NCBI RefSeq assembly: GCF_900115715.1
Contig: NZ_FOXM01000011.1
Coordinates: 62,001 to 126,000 of the forward strand
Reading direction: 5' to 3'
DNA length: 64,000 nucleotides
Source of the DNA: Geopseudomonas sagittaria
GTDB lineage: Bacteria; Pseudomonadota; Gammaproteobacteria; Pseudomonadales; Pseudomonadaceae
Position numbers and translations under genes: made by a program. The notes under the pieces were generated by a model. That model was given only the letters and a program-made list of their open reading frames with translations, made no database searches and had not been told where the DNA came from. Positions 27,622 through 36,883 of the stretch are shown one piece after another; within the stretch, counting starts at the first letter, position 1, and the number at the start of each line of letters is the position of its first letter.

Positions 27622-28959
27622 TCAGAGGCTGTCGGTGCTGGCCGACCAGGCGCGCCGGCGGCCGGCGCAGAGCAGCCGGTAGCCGGCGAAGGCGACGACG
27701 AAGGTCGCCGGCGCCGAGAAGGTCGCCAGGCTGGCGTCGCCGGCCTTGAGCAGGACGATGCCGGTGGCGGCGGCGCCGAACCAGGCGAGCAGGCCGCGGG
27801 TGTCGAACGCCGGCAGGCTGGCGTCGTCGGCCACGGGCACGCCGCGGGCGGCGAGGATGTGCGCCAGGGCGATGGCCACCCAGGCGACGATGAAGATGCT
27901 CTGCCAGGCCAGCGCCTGGAGGATGTAGCTGAACACGTCGAAGCGCATCAGCAGGTAGACGGTGAGGCCGGTGAGCGCCGCCCACACCACGTAGGGCACG
28001 CGACCGAGGCCAAGGCTGGCGCCCAGCGCCTGCAGGTTGGTGGCGCCGAGGAAGAAGTTGCCGGTGTTGATGCGAGTCTGGGTGACCCACACGAACAGCA
28101 GGCCCCAGAGGCCCATCAGCTGGACGATCGACAACACCACCGACACCTCGCTGACACCGCCCTCGGTGGGGATGGTGGCGGCGAGGAAGATCCCGGCCAG
28201 GCCGTTGAGCAGGAAGGCCACGGCGTAGAACGGCATGCCGAAGTTGACGCGCGCGTGGTAGTCGCTGTCCTCGGGGCGGCCGAAGCGGGCGTAGTCCCAG
28301 GTGTACATCATCAGCACCCAGACGCCCATGAAGTAGGTGAAGCAGTTCCACCAGCCGTACGCGGGCGCGCCGCCTTCCGGCGCCAGCTCCAGCCAGGCGG
28401 AGGAGTAGCCGTACTGGTCCACCGCCATCAGCAGCGCCGCGACCAGGCCGAGCAGGTACAGCGGCAGCAACACGCCGTTGAGCTTGTCCAGCCAGCGCAT
28501 GGCGTGGCCGAAGATCAGCAGCACGCTGTACACCACCACCACCAGCAGGAAGGCTTGCTCCAGGCTGATCGCGCTCGCGTAGTGGTTGAACGCCACCGCC
28601 ATCACCGAGCCCTCGAAGGCGGCGTAGTAGATGGCGGTAGCGCTGAACAGCAGGGTCGCTAGGGCGGCGCCGGCGCGGCCGAACAGGCGCCGCGAGAACT
28701 GCGCCACCGACAGCCCGCTGGCGATGGCGTAGCGGCTGATCAGCGCGTTGATCGCCCCGTAGCAGACCACCGACAGCAGCAGGCCGATGATCGCGTTGCG
28801 CGTGCCGAAGCCCATCGCCAGGGCGGCGCCGACCACCAGGTAGAACATCGCGCTGCAGATGCCCCACCAGGCCATGGTCAGCGAGCCGCGGCTGAGGCGT
28901 TGATCGAGGGGGACCGCGCTATCGGTACCCGAATGCTGGTTTGCAGGTTTTCCGGCCAT
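27622..28959 (-). CDS. NCS1-family permease (cytosine/purine/hydantoin type)
   Basis: This 445-residue membrane protein has about 12 transmembrane segments and belongs to the nucleobase:cation symporter-1 family. The N-terminal LSRGSLTMAWWGICSAMFYL, WDYARFGRPEDSDYHARVNFG in the middle (sodium/substrate-site region) and QTRINTGNFFLGATNLQAL are NCS1-like. NCS1 members carry cytosine, allantoin, hydantoins, uracil or thiamine. The porin and hyuBA genes follow on the same strand, suggesting uptake of a hydantoin or related lactam. An A-rich motif lies 11 bases before the AUG. A remnant of its 5' end is found at 29796-29862. Confidence 0.9.
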   Translation of the reverse strand: MAGKPANQHSGTDSAVPLDQRLSRGSLTMAWWGICSAMFYLVVGAALAMGFGTRNAIIGLLLSVVCYGAINALISRYAIASGLSVAQFSRRLFGRAGAALATLLFSATAIYYAAFEGSVMAVAFNHYASAISLEQAFLLVVVVYSVLLIFGHAMRWLDKLNGVLLPLYLLGLVAALLMAVDQYGYSSAWLELAPEGGAPAYGWWNCFTYFMGVWVLMMYTWDYARFGRPEDSDYHARVNFGMPFYAVAFLLNGLAGIFLAATIPTEGGVSEVSVVLSIVQLMGLWGLLFVWVTQTRINTGNFFLGATNLQALGASLGLGRVPYVVWAALTGLTVYLLMRFDVFSYILQALAWQSIFIVAWVAIALAHILAARGVPVADDASLPAFDTRGLLAWFGAAATGIVLLKAGDASLATFSAPATFVVAFAGYRLLCAGRRRAWSASTDSL

Positions 28960-28960
28960 G

Positions 28961-29153
28961 ACAGATCTCTTGTTGTTGTTGGAAGAAGCGAGAGGTCATG
29001 ACAGTAGGAAAATCGCCGCGCCCGGGCTTGCTGTTGCAGGCCCGGGCTTTTGTCGATGGGTGTACTGGGGCTGCGCGGCGCCTGCCGCGCGGGGTTCAGC
29101 GCGGATACAGCGGCGGCAGAGAACCGGACGGCGGTTCGCCGTTGGCGAGGTGT
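28961..29153. repeat. Direct repeat copy 1 (permease leader plus batD 3' remnant)
   Basis: About 193 bases match 29866-30055 in the same orientation at an offset of 901-905 bases, with roughly one base in ten different plus small indels. The left part is the real leader of the permease. The right part (29096-29153, minus strand) still reads ANGEPPSGSLPPLYPR and a stop, identical to the C terminus of the batD protein, but it is not joined to a gene. The rest of the gene-free stretch, 29154-29262, shows nothing recognisable. Confidence 0.85.
28970..28981 (-). promoter_or_regulatory. A-rich Crc/Hfq-like motif in the permease leader
   Basis: The minus strand reads CAACAACAACAA, containing AANAANAA in more than one register, starting 11 bases before the permease AUG. 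It overlaps where the ribosome would load. A slightly altered copy exists in the duplicated region near 29874-29885. Confidence 0.55.
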
Positions 29154-29262
29154 GTGACGGCAGCCGTTGTCGCAAGGCCTGAGCAATTCAGGACATATGA
29201 AGGCCGGCGGCCGACGACCCGATGGGCCGTTCGCGGCAGGCGCAAGCAGCCCCCGCCGCGCG

Positions 29263-29742
29263 TCAGCCGCGCCGAGCCGCTTCGATTGTGGCGATGTCGA
29301 TCTTTCCCATCTGCATCATCGCCTCGAATGCGCGCTTGGCCGCCGCACGATCGGGATCGGCCAGCGCCTCCATGAGGACGCGTGGGGTGATCTGCCACCA
29401 AACCCCCCACTTGTCCTTGCACCAGCCGCATTCGCTTTCCTGGCCGCCGTTGCCAACGATGGCATGCCACAGGCGGTCGGTTTCGGCTTGGTCGTCGGTG
29501 GCAACCTGGAATGAGAACGCCTCGTTGTGCTTGATCCCCGGGCCGCCGTTGAGGCCCATGCAAGGAATGCCCAGCACGGTGAACTCGACCACCAGGACAT
29601 CGTCCTGCTTGCCGGCAGGATAGTCGCCGGGCGCGCGAATGATGGCTCCCACGGCGCTGTCCGGAAAGGTCTCGGCGTAGAACTTCGCTGCGTCCGCTGC
29701 GGTGCCGTCGTACCAGAGGCAGATCGTGTTCTTGCTGGCCAT
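29263..29742 (-). CDS. VOC-superfamily PhnB/3-dmu-9_3-mt-like protein
   Basis: This 159-residue protein belongs to the VOC (glyoxalase/dioxygenase fold) superfamily, in the PhnB-like group labelled 3-dmu-9_3-mt. It opens with NTICLWYDGTAADAAKFYAE, the strand and helix found in this group, and contains MGLNGGPGIKHNEAFSF and CGWCKDKWGVWWQITPRVL, also typical. GGAG lies 6 bases before the ATG at 29742. The frame stays open upstream to about 30549 by chance, but family similarity begins at 29742. The gene sits exactly at the junction of a local duplication. Its function is unknown. Confidence 0.88.
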   Translation of the reverse strand: MASKNTICLWYDGTAADAAKFYAETFPDSAVGAIIRAPGDYPAGKQDDVLVVEFTVLGIPCMGLNGGPGIKHNEAFSFQVATDDQAETDRLWHAIVGNGGQESECGWCKDKWGVWWQITPRVLMEALADPDRAAAKRAFEAMMQMGKIDIATIEAARRG

Positions 29743-29795
29743 GCTCGTCTCCAACGGGTGAGCGGTGGTTGACTCACGAAGGCTAGCCGAGTTTG

Positions 29796-29862
29796 GGCTG
29801 ATCAGCGCGTTGGCCGCCCCGTAGGTGACCAGCGACAGCCGCAGGTCGACGATCGCGTTGCG
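29796..29862 (-). pseudogene. Remnant of the NCS1 permease 5' region
   Basis: These 67 bases match 28734-28800 inside the permease gene with about 8 mismatches, same orientation. Translated, they read RNAIVDLRLSLVTYGAANAL, against RNAIIGLLLSVVCYGAINAL at permease residues 54-73. The permease bases corresponding to 28801-28960 are missing, and the remnant joins directly to the leader copy at 29866. It has no start codon and cannot be functional. Confidence 0.85.
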
Positions 29863-29865
29863 CGG

Positions 29866-30055
29866 ACAGATCTCTGGTTGTTGGAAGCAGCGAGAGGTCA
29901 TGACCGTTGGAAAGTCGCCGCCCCCGGACTTGCTGATGCAGGCCCGGGCTTTGTCGCGGGGTGCACTGGGGCCGCGCGGCGCCTGCCGCGCAGGGCTCAG
30001 CGCGGATACAGCGGCGGCAGCGAGCCGGACGGCGGCTCGCCGTTGGCGAGGTGGT
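29866..30055. repeat. Direct repeat copy 2 (permease leader copy plus batD 3' end)
   Basis: This is the partner of the repeat at 28961-29153. It starts ACAGATCTC, includes a degraded copy of the permease leader, and its right part (29997-30055) is the intact 3' end of the batD gene. With the permease remnant to its left it preserves the original permease-batD junction. Confidence 0.85.
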
Positions 30056-31685
30056 GGGCGGGTGGCAGGCTGCCGACGGCCTGCCACAGCGCCTCGCCCT
30101 GCCAGGAGTGGCCGGTTTCGCTGTACAGCGCGCCGTTGAGGCCGTCGAGGGCGTCGGACAGCGGCACGTAGCGCGCGGCCATGTCGGCGAGGGTTTCCGG
30201 CTGCTGGCGCGCCCAGGCGTCCAGCGCCTGGCGGGTGGCGTGGGGATCGTTGCTCTGGCAGGCGCGGCGCAGGTCGTCCTGCAGGGTGCGCGGGCTGGGG
30301 CCGCTGACCGCGGCGCGGATCACCGCCGGCAGGCGCCGCGCGCGCCACCACAGGCCGAAGCCGAGCAGGGTGGTCAGGGCGAAGATGGCAGTGGCCAGCT
30401 GCCACGGCCACAGGCGCACGCCGACTGCCACCGGGGTGCTGGGCATTACGGGCGTGGCATCCACCACCAGTGCCGGGTTGTCCGCCACCTCGAGGCTGCG
30501 GGCCGGCAGCCGGCTGTGCATCAGGCGATCCTCGACGGTGTTCCACCACACCACCTCCAGCGCCGGCAGCTCGATGCGTCCGGCCACGGTCGGCACCAGC
30601 GCGCTGCTTTCCTCGCGGCTGCCGATCAGGCCGAAGGCGCCGTTGCGGTTGCTCAGCCGTGGTTGTTCCGGATAGCGGCGCAGCCAGCGCTCCTGCACCG
30701 GGGTTTCCAGCAGCGGCAGCTGCGAGCTGGCCAGCCCCTCGGCGCGGATCAGCAGGCTGCGGGTCAGCGATTCGCCGACCTGGACCTGGTCCGGCTCCGG
30801 GCTCCAGTGCTCGCTCAGGTTCAGCACCCGCGCCGGCAGCCAGGGCGCGCCGGCCGGGTAGTCGGCCGGCTTGGGCTTGACCCGCAGGGTCAGCGGCGGC
30901 GAGCGCACTTCCACCGGCCGCCCGCTGCGCGGACCGAATGGCTGCTGGCTGGCCGCGTCCGGATCGAGGGCGGTGGCACTGAACAGCAGGGCGGGGATCG
31001 TCAGCTCGCCGCTCCGCTGGGGAAACAGCGCATAGCGCGTTTCGATCACGCCGTGGCGCACGCCGCCGATCAGGGTCTCGTAGGTACGCTGCGGACCCAG
31101 CGGCTCCACGCGTGCCTCGGCGATCTCCAGCGGGCTCAGGCGGCTGTCGTCGTACAGCGCCAGCGAGTGGTAGACGCTCAGGGTGAGGATGGCCTGGGCC
31201 TGCACGTAGACGCTGTCCTGATCGAGCTGGGCGTCGACGAAGACCGGCGCCAGGGCGTGCTCGGCGGCGACCGGCCTGGCCTCGCTGACCTGCAGGACGA
31301 TGGCCGGCGAGCGCGCCTCGCCGATCTGCAGCGAGGGGATCTGCAGCTGCCCGGCCACGCGCGGCTGCAGGCCGATGACCAGTCGGCTGTTGAGGTTGCC
31401 CGGCTCGTCGTCATCACCCTGGCGGGTCAGCAGGCGGGTGTCGAGGATCTCGAACTGTTCCTCGAGAGGCGTCAGGTCGGGGCGGCCGAACAGGATCGGG
31501 TCGTCGCTCTCCAGGGTCAGCTCGACGATTTCGCCCACCGCCAGCGCGTTGCGGTCGACCCGCGCCTGCAGTTCGGCGGCCTGGCTGGCGATCGGCAGGG
31601 TGCATGCCGCCACCAGGCAGAGCAGGGCGCGCAGCCAGCGGCGGGGGCGCGGGGTCGGGGCCGGGGTGTGCATGGAGGCGCTCAT
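29997..31685 (-). CDS. BatD-like protein (oxygen-tolerance family)
   Basis: This 562-residue protein has an N-terminal signal sequence (RWLRALLCLVAACTLPIASQA), a large periplasmic region of Ig-like beta domains beginning LQARVDRNALAVGEIVELTLE, and a C-terminal transmembrane helix (LWPWQLATAIFALTTLLGFGLW, about residues 430-452) with a cytoplasmic tail. This is the BatD layout. It is the last gene of a MoxR/Bat operon, and its ATG at 31685 overlaps the stop of the preceding gene as ATGA. BatD proteins are thought to act with membrane VWA proteins in envelope stress or protein maturation. Its 3' end has been duplicated at 29096-29153. Confidence 0.88.
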   Translation of the reverse strand: MSASMHTPAPTPRPRRWLRALLCLVAACTLPIASQAAELQARVDRNALAVGEIVELTLESDDPILFGRPDLTPLEEQFEILDTRLLTRQGDDDEPGNLNSRLVIGLQPRVAGQLQIPSLQIGEARSPAIVLQVSEARPVAAEHALAPVFVDAQLDQDSVYVQAQAILTLSVYHSLALYDDSRLSPLEIAEARVEPLGPQRTYETLIGGVRHGVIETRYALFPQRSGELTIPALLFSATALDPDAASQQPFGPRSGRPVEVRSPPLTLRVKPKPADYPAGAPWLPARVLNLSEHWSPEPDQVQVGESLTRSLLIRAEGLASSQLPLLETPVQERWLRRYPEQPRLSNRNGAFGLIGSREESSALVPTVAGRIELPALEVVWWNTVEDRLMHSRLPARSLEVADNPALVVDATPVMPSTPVAVGVRLWPWQLATAIFALTTLLGFGLWWRARRLPAVIRAAVSGPSPRTLQDDLRRACQSNDPHATRQALDAWARQQPETLADMAARYVPLSDALDGLNGALYSETGHSWQGEALWQAVGSLPPAHHLANGEPPSGSLPPLYPR

Positions 31686-33460
31686 CGGGGGTTTTCCTGC
31701 CGCTGTTGCTGCTCGTACCAGAACTTGCGGCGCAGCAGTTCGGCGGGGTCGTCGGGGATCTGGCGCAGCCATTGCTCCAGGGCCTGGCGCTGCTCGCCGC
31801 GCTGGGCGCGCTGAGCCGCGTCGCGCTCGCTGGGCGGCGGGCTGGCGGGGTCGGCCGGCGGGGCCTGCTGCTCGCCGCCGGCTGGCGTGGCGTCACTGGC
31901 CGGCACGCTGGCCGCGGAGGTGTCCTGGGCCGCCGCGAGCTCTTCGCGCGCGCGCTCGCTGGGCGTCTGCTCCGGACTGTGCTGGTCGGGGCTCGGGCTG
32001 CGGCTCTGACTGGGAGAGCCGCGCTCGCCGGCGGACTCCGTGGCGTCGCCGGGCTGCTGACGCGCGCTATCGGCCGCGGCCTGCGCGGCGGCCTGCTCGC
32101 GGCTGTGCAGCAGTTGCGCGACCAGCTCGCGGTTGTGGCGTGCCGCCTCCAGCTGCGGATCCTCGCGCAACGCCTGCTCGTAGGCATCCAGTGCGCCGGC
32201 CAGCTCGCCGCCGAGGGCCAGGGCGTTGCCGCGGTTGTAGTGGGCGGCGGCGTCTGCGCCCTGGGCGAAGGCTTCGGCCGCGGCGGCATAGTCGCCGGCC
32301 CGGTAGAGGGCCAGGCCGCGCCATTGCGGGTCGCTGAAGCGCTGCGCGGCCTCGGCCGGGCGCCCGGCCTCGAGCAGGCGCTGGCCTTGCTGGTCGCTGC
32401 GCCACCACAGGTCGGCGAAGTCCAGGGCCATGGCCGGTGGCGGGCTGATCAGCAGGGCTGTGAGGGCGAACAGCCAGCCGCGGCGGCCGGCACAGGCGGC
32501 CAGCAGGAGCAGCGGCAGCAGCAGCCAGTGGCCCTGGTCGGCCCAGGCGGCCAGCGGCTGCAGGGTGTCGGCCGCTTCGCGGCGGGCGCCACGACTGCCC
32601 AGCAGGCCGAGGTCGGCCAGGTCGCCATCGTCGAGGCGCAGGGGACTGTAGCCACCGCCCAGACTGGCGGCGAAGGCCGCCAGCTGCTCGCCGTGCAGCC
32701 GCGGCAGGACGATGCTGCCGGCGGCATCGCGGAGGAAGCCGCCATCCTCCAGGGGCACCGGGGCGCCGGCAGGCGTGCCGACGCCGAGCAGCAGCAGCGG
32801 GTTGTCGCGCTCCTCCAGGGCGGCGCGGATGCCGCTCTGCTCGGCGGCGTCGAGGGCGCCGCTGAGCAGCAGCAGGCGGCCGTGGCCATTGGCGCCCTGG
32901 TCGAGCAGGGCGAGGGCACGCTGCACGGCCAGATCGGCACGCTGGCCGGGCTCGGGCATCAGCGTCGGGGTCAGGGCGCTCAGCAGGTTCTGCGCGGTGG
33001 CCAGGTCGTCGGACAGCGGCACCAGCACATGGGCACTGCCGGCGTAGACGACGATGGCGGTCTGCGCCGCGCCGCGTGCGGCGAGCAGGTCGAGCAGCTT
33101 GCGCCGGGCGTGCTCCAGACGATTGGGCGCCAGGTCGGCGGCGAGCATCTGCGGGGTCAGTTCGACGATCGCCACCAGCGGGTCGCTGCGCAGCTGCGCC
33201 GGCTGTTCGAGGCGTTGCCAGCCGGGGCCGATCAGCGCCAGCAGGGCCAGCAACCAGGCCAGGCCGAGCAGCAGCCAGGCCAGGCGGCTCTGCCGGTGGC
33301 GGCCGCCCTGCAGCAGCCAGGGCTGGAACGCCGCCGGCAGCAGCGCCTGCCAGCGGCCGAGGCGGCGCTCGCGGTGCCACAGGCGCCAGAGCAGCCAGCC
33401 GCACAGCGGCAGCAGCAACAGCCAGGCGGGGCGGGCCAGATGAGGCAGCAGCTCGCTCAT
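31682..33460 (-). CDS. BatB/BatC-type membrane VWA-TPR protein with degenerate MIDAS
   Basis: This 592-residue fusion has two N-terminal transmembrane helices (about 11-27 and 60-78), a VWA domain (about 93-270), two more hydrophobic segments (about 310-345), a TPR region (HYNRGNALALGGELAGALDAYEQAL) and a Ser/Gln/Pro-rich linker before a conserved tail (QALEQWLRQIPDDPAELLRRKFWYEQ). BatA-type VWA domains carry a DxSxS metal site; here the aligned residues 100-104 are ELTPQ, so metal binding is probably lost. It overlaps batA upstream and batD downstream by ATGA. Confidence 0.88.
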   Translation of the reverse strand: MSELLPHLARPAWLLLLPLCGWLLWRLWHRERRLGRWQALLPAAFQPWLLQGGRHRQSRLAWLLLGLAWLLALLALIGPGWQRLEQPAQLRSDPLVAIVELTPQMLAADLAPNRLEHARRKLLDLLAARGAAQTAIVVYAGSAHVLVPLSDDLATAQNLLSALTPTLMPEPGQRADLAVQRALALLDQGANGHGRLLLLSGALDAAEQSGIRAALEERDNPLLLLGVGTPAGAPVPLEDGGFLRDAAGSIVLPRLHGEQLAAFAASLGGGYSPLRLDDGDLADLGLLGSRGARREAADTLQPLAAWADQGHWLLLPLLLLAACAGRRGWLFALTALLISPPPAMALDFADLWWRSDQQGQRLLEAGRPAEAAQRFSDPQWRGLALYRAGDYAAAAEAFAQGADAAAHYNRGNALALGGELAGALDAYEQALREDPQLEAARHNRELVAQLLHSREQAAAQAAADSARQQPGDATESAGERGSPSQSRSPSPDQHSPEQTPSERAREELAAAQDTSAASVPASDATPAGGEQQAPPADPASPPPSERDAAQRAQRGEQRQALEQWLRQIPDDPAELLRRKFWYEQQQRQENPR

Positions 33461-34467
33461 GGCTGCCTCCGGCGCAGGCGCAGCGGCGACTGTGGCCACA
33501 GTTCGTGGGCGACCAGCAGCAGGCTGAGCAGCACGGCCGCGGCCAGCGGCCAGGCGTACAGCGGGCTGACCTGGTAGACCGTGGTGGGCGCCTGGGCCGC
33601 CGGCTCCAGGCGATCGAGGGTGGCGGCGATGCTGCGCAGCTCGTCCTGCGAGCGGGCGCGGAAGTATTCGCCGCCGGTGAGCGCGGCCAGCTCGCGCAGC
33701 AGCGGCTCGTCGAGGTCGAGGCCGGGGTTGAGGCCGTAGAGGCCCATCGCGCCGGCCTGGTCGGCATCGGCGCCGATGCCGATGGTGTGGATGCGCACCC
33801 GCTCGCCGGCGGCCAGGCGCGCGGCGGTCAGCGGTGCCACCTCGCCGCCAGTGTTGGCGCCGTCGGTGATCAGGATCAGCACCCGGCTGTCGGCCGGGCG
33901 CAGGCGCAGGCGCTTGATCGCCAGACCGATGGCGTCGCCGATCGCGGTGTTCTTGCCGGCGATGCCGACCACTGCCTCGTCCAGCCAGCTGCGCACGCTG
34001 TGGCGGTCGAAGGTCAGCGGCGTCTGCAGGTAGGCCTGGCTGCCGAACAGGATCAGGCCGATGCGGTCCCCGGTGCGGCCCTCGATGAACTCGCCGAGCA
34101 GCCGCTGCACCAGGGTCAGGCGGCTGACCAGTTCGCCCTGCCACTGCATGTCGCGATAGTCCATGGAGCCGGAGACATCCACCGCCAGCAGCAGGTCGCG
34201 CCCGCTCGAGGGCAGCGGCAGCGGTTCGCCCAGCCACTGCGGACGCGCCGCGGCGAGCAGCAGCAGCAGCCAGAGCAGGGTGAACGGCGCCTGGCGCCGC
34301 CAGCCCGGCAGGCGCGGGCGGGCACGGCGTCCGGCGAGGCTTTCCAGCTCGTCGAGAAAGCTCACCTTGAGCGCCGCCTCGCCGCTGTCGGCCGGCGGCA
34401 GCAGCAGGCGCAGCAGCCAGGGCAGCGGCAGGAGCAGGAAGACCCAGGGCCAGGCGAGTTCAAGCAT
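33457..34467 (-). CDS. BatA-type membrane VWA protein
   Basis: This 336-residue protein has an N-terminal membrane hairpin (LAWPWVFLLLPLPWLLRLLL and FTLLWLLLLLAAARP), a VWA domain with an intact MIDAS (DVSGSM near residue 96, with the later TDGANTGG loop) and a C-terminal transmembrane helix (YAWPLAAAVLLSLLLVAH). This is the Aerotolerance/BatA architecture. It is presumed to bind a partner through a divalent metal and to form a membrane complex with the other VWA and BatD proteins of the operon. It overlaps the DUF4381 gene by 8 bases. Confidence 0.92.
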   Translation of the reverse strand: MLELAWPWVFLLLPLPWLLRLLLPPADSGEAALKVSFLDELESLAGRRARPRLPGWRRQAPFTLLWLLLLLAAARPQWLGEPLPLPSSGRDLLLAVDVSGSMDYRDMQWQGELVSRLTLVQRLLGEFIEGRTGDRIGLILFGSQAYLQTPLTFDRHSVRSWLDEAVVGIAGKNTAIGDAIGLAIKRLRLRPADSRVLILITDGANTGGEVAPLTAARLAAGERVRIHTIGIGADADQAGAMGLYGLNPGLDLDEPLLRELAALTGGEYFRARSQDELRSIAATLDRLEPAAQAPTTVYQVSPLYAWPLAAAVLLSLLLVAHELWPQSPLRLRRRQP

Positions 34468-34966
34468 GCTTGCGGATCCAGGTTTCCACGGCCTGCTGCA
34501 GGCCGTTGATCGCCTTGTCGTCGAGCCGGCAGTCGGCGCGGTAGGTGCCTTCCACCAGGATCATCCAGCGGGTCAGGCCGGCGGCCGGGCAGCGGTTGTC
34601 GAGAAACGCCAGCCAGGCCCGCCCGCTGAGGGTATGGCTGTGGCTGTCGGGATAGTGGACGCGGCACAGGCGCTTGAGCAGGGCATTGATCGCCTGCAGC
34701 CAGGGGCCGGCCGGGGCACGGTCGTAGGGACGCGGCAGGCGCTGCAGTTCGTCGAGTGCGGCCTGGCGCTGCGGGTCGAGCACGTCGCTGGCCGGCGGCG
34801 CGGCCTCGCGCTGCTGCCACCAGGCGCGCAGACGGCGGCGCTGTAGCCAGAGCAGCACCAGCGCGGCCAGCAGCACGGCGGCCAGCAGCCACCAGCCGGG
34901 CGCCGGCGGCCAGAAGCCGGGCGGCGGCGGCGCAATCGGCGCGGCCAGCTGTTCCAGCGGGTTCAT
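34460..34966 (-). CDS. DUF4381 membrane protein
   Basis: This 168-residue protein has a Pro-rich start (APIAPPPPGFWPPAPGWW), one transmembrane helix (about 26-43) and a basic cytoplasmic domain containing RALW-like RLCRVHYPDSHSHTLSGRAWLAFLD, the recognisable core of DUF4381. Proteins of this family are encoded between DUF58 and VWA genes in proteobacterial MoxR/Bat operons, as here. The ATG overlaps the DUF58 stop. No activity is known. Confidence 0.88.
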   Translation of the reverse strand: MNPLEQLAAPIAPPPPGFWPPAPGWWLLAAVLLAALVLLWLQRRRLRAWWQQREAAPPASDVLDPQRQAALDELQRLPRPYDRAPAGPWLQAINALLKRLCRVHYPDSHSHTLSGRAWLAFLDNRCPAAGLTRWMILVEGTYRADCRLDDKAINGLQQAVETWIRKHA

Positions 34967-35910
34967 GCCTGTTGCCCCTCATGCTGCGGCAGCATGTGCT
35001 CGCGCAGTTGCTCGATCAGGTCGCGCTGGGTGCTCAGCGGCAGCAGCAGCACGCCGAGCTTCTTCGCCATGCGCTGCCAGCGTTGCTGGCGCTGTTCGCC
35101 GCGCACGCGCCAGGTCTGGCGCAGCGCGGCATCGCCGGTGTCCAGTTCGAGGCGCGCATGGGCATCGGCAAAGCGCAGTAGGCCGGCGGCCGGCAGGGCG
35201 AGGTCGAGCGGGTCGGACAGCGGCAGCAGGATCAGGTCGCAGTGGCGGGCGAGCAGGGCGCACTGCTGCTCGCTGCTCTCGACCAGGGTCCGTTCGTCGC
35301 AGATCACCAGCACCAGGCTGCCCGGGCGCAGCACCTCGCGGGCGCGACGCAGGGCCAGGCCGAGGCCGTCGCCGCTCGCTTCGGCCGCGCCGGGCGTGGC
35401 CAGCGCCTGGTTGGCCTTGACCAGGCGGCCGAGCAGCTGCAGCAGGCTCTGCTTGCTGCGTCGCGGGCGCACTTCGGTGCAATGGCTGTCGTCGAACACC
35501 ACGCCGCCGATGCGGTCGTTGTGCGCCAGCGCGGCCCAGCCGAACAGCGCGGCGATCCGCGCGGCGAGCACCGACTTGAAGCACAGGCCGCTGCCGAAGA
35601 ACAGCCGCGGGCTCTGCTCTATGAGCAGGAACACCGGACGCTCGCGTTCCTCGTGGAACAGCTTGGTGTGCGGCTCCTGGGTGCGCGCGGTGACCCGCCA
35701 GTCGATGTTGCGCACGTCGTCGCCGGCCTGGTAGACGCGCACCTGGTCGAAGTCGACGCCGCGGCCGCGCAGCTTCGAGTGGTGCAGGCCGATCAGCGGG
35801 CTGCGCCGCAGACCGGTGGAGAACAGTTGCACCTCGTTGAGACGGTGGCGCATCTCCAGCAGTTCGGCGAGGCTGACCATCACCCCCGGCAGCAGCGTGT
35901 CGGTATGCAT
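34963..35910 (-). CDS. DUF58 protein
   Basis: This 315-residue cytoplasmic protein carries the DUF58 core signature at residues 50-78: RGRGVDFDQVRVYQAGDDVR followed by NIDWRVTAR. The C-terminal half has a degenerate VWA-like fold (LVLVICDERTLVE). DUF58 proteins nearly always occur beside MoxR ATPases, as here with only 7 bases between them. They are thought to be clients or adaptors of MoxR. The ATG at 35910 is used; an internal ATG ten codons on is possible. Confidence 0.92.
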   Translation of the reverse strand: MHTDTLLPGVMVSLAELLEMRHRLNEVQLFSTGLRRSPLIGLHHSKLRGRGVDFDQVRVYQAGDDVRNIDWRVTARTQEPHTKLFHEERERPVFLLIEQSPRLFFGSGLCFKSVLAARIAALFGWAALAHNDRIGGVVFDDSHCTEVRPRRSKQSLLQLLGRLVKANQALATPGAAEASGDGLGLALRRAREVLRPGSLVLVICDERTLVESSEQQCALLARHCDLILLPLSDPLDLALPAAGLLRFADAHARLELDTGDAALRQTWRVRGEQRQQRWQRMAKKLGVLLLPLSTQRDLIEQLREHMLPQHEGQQA

Positions 35911-35917
35911 GGCGGGC

Positions 35918-36883
<966 letters not shown>

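Noticed and set aside
28961-30055. Insertion sequence or transposon as the cause of the 190-bp direct repeats.
   Set aside because: No transposase, terminal inverted repeats or target-site duplication is present, and the content of the repeats is ordinary flanking gene sequence, which fits tandem duplication better.
29263-30549. One long frame joining the VOC protein to upstream sequence.
   Set aside because: VOC similarity starts only at the ATG at 29742, which has a good ribosome-binding site. The upstream part reads through duplicated and batD-antisense sequence by chance.
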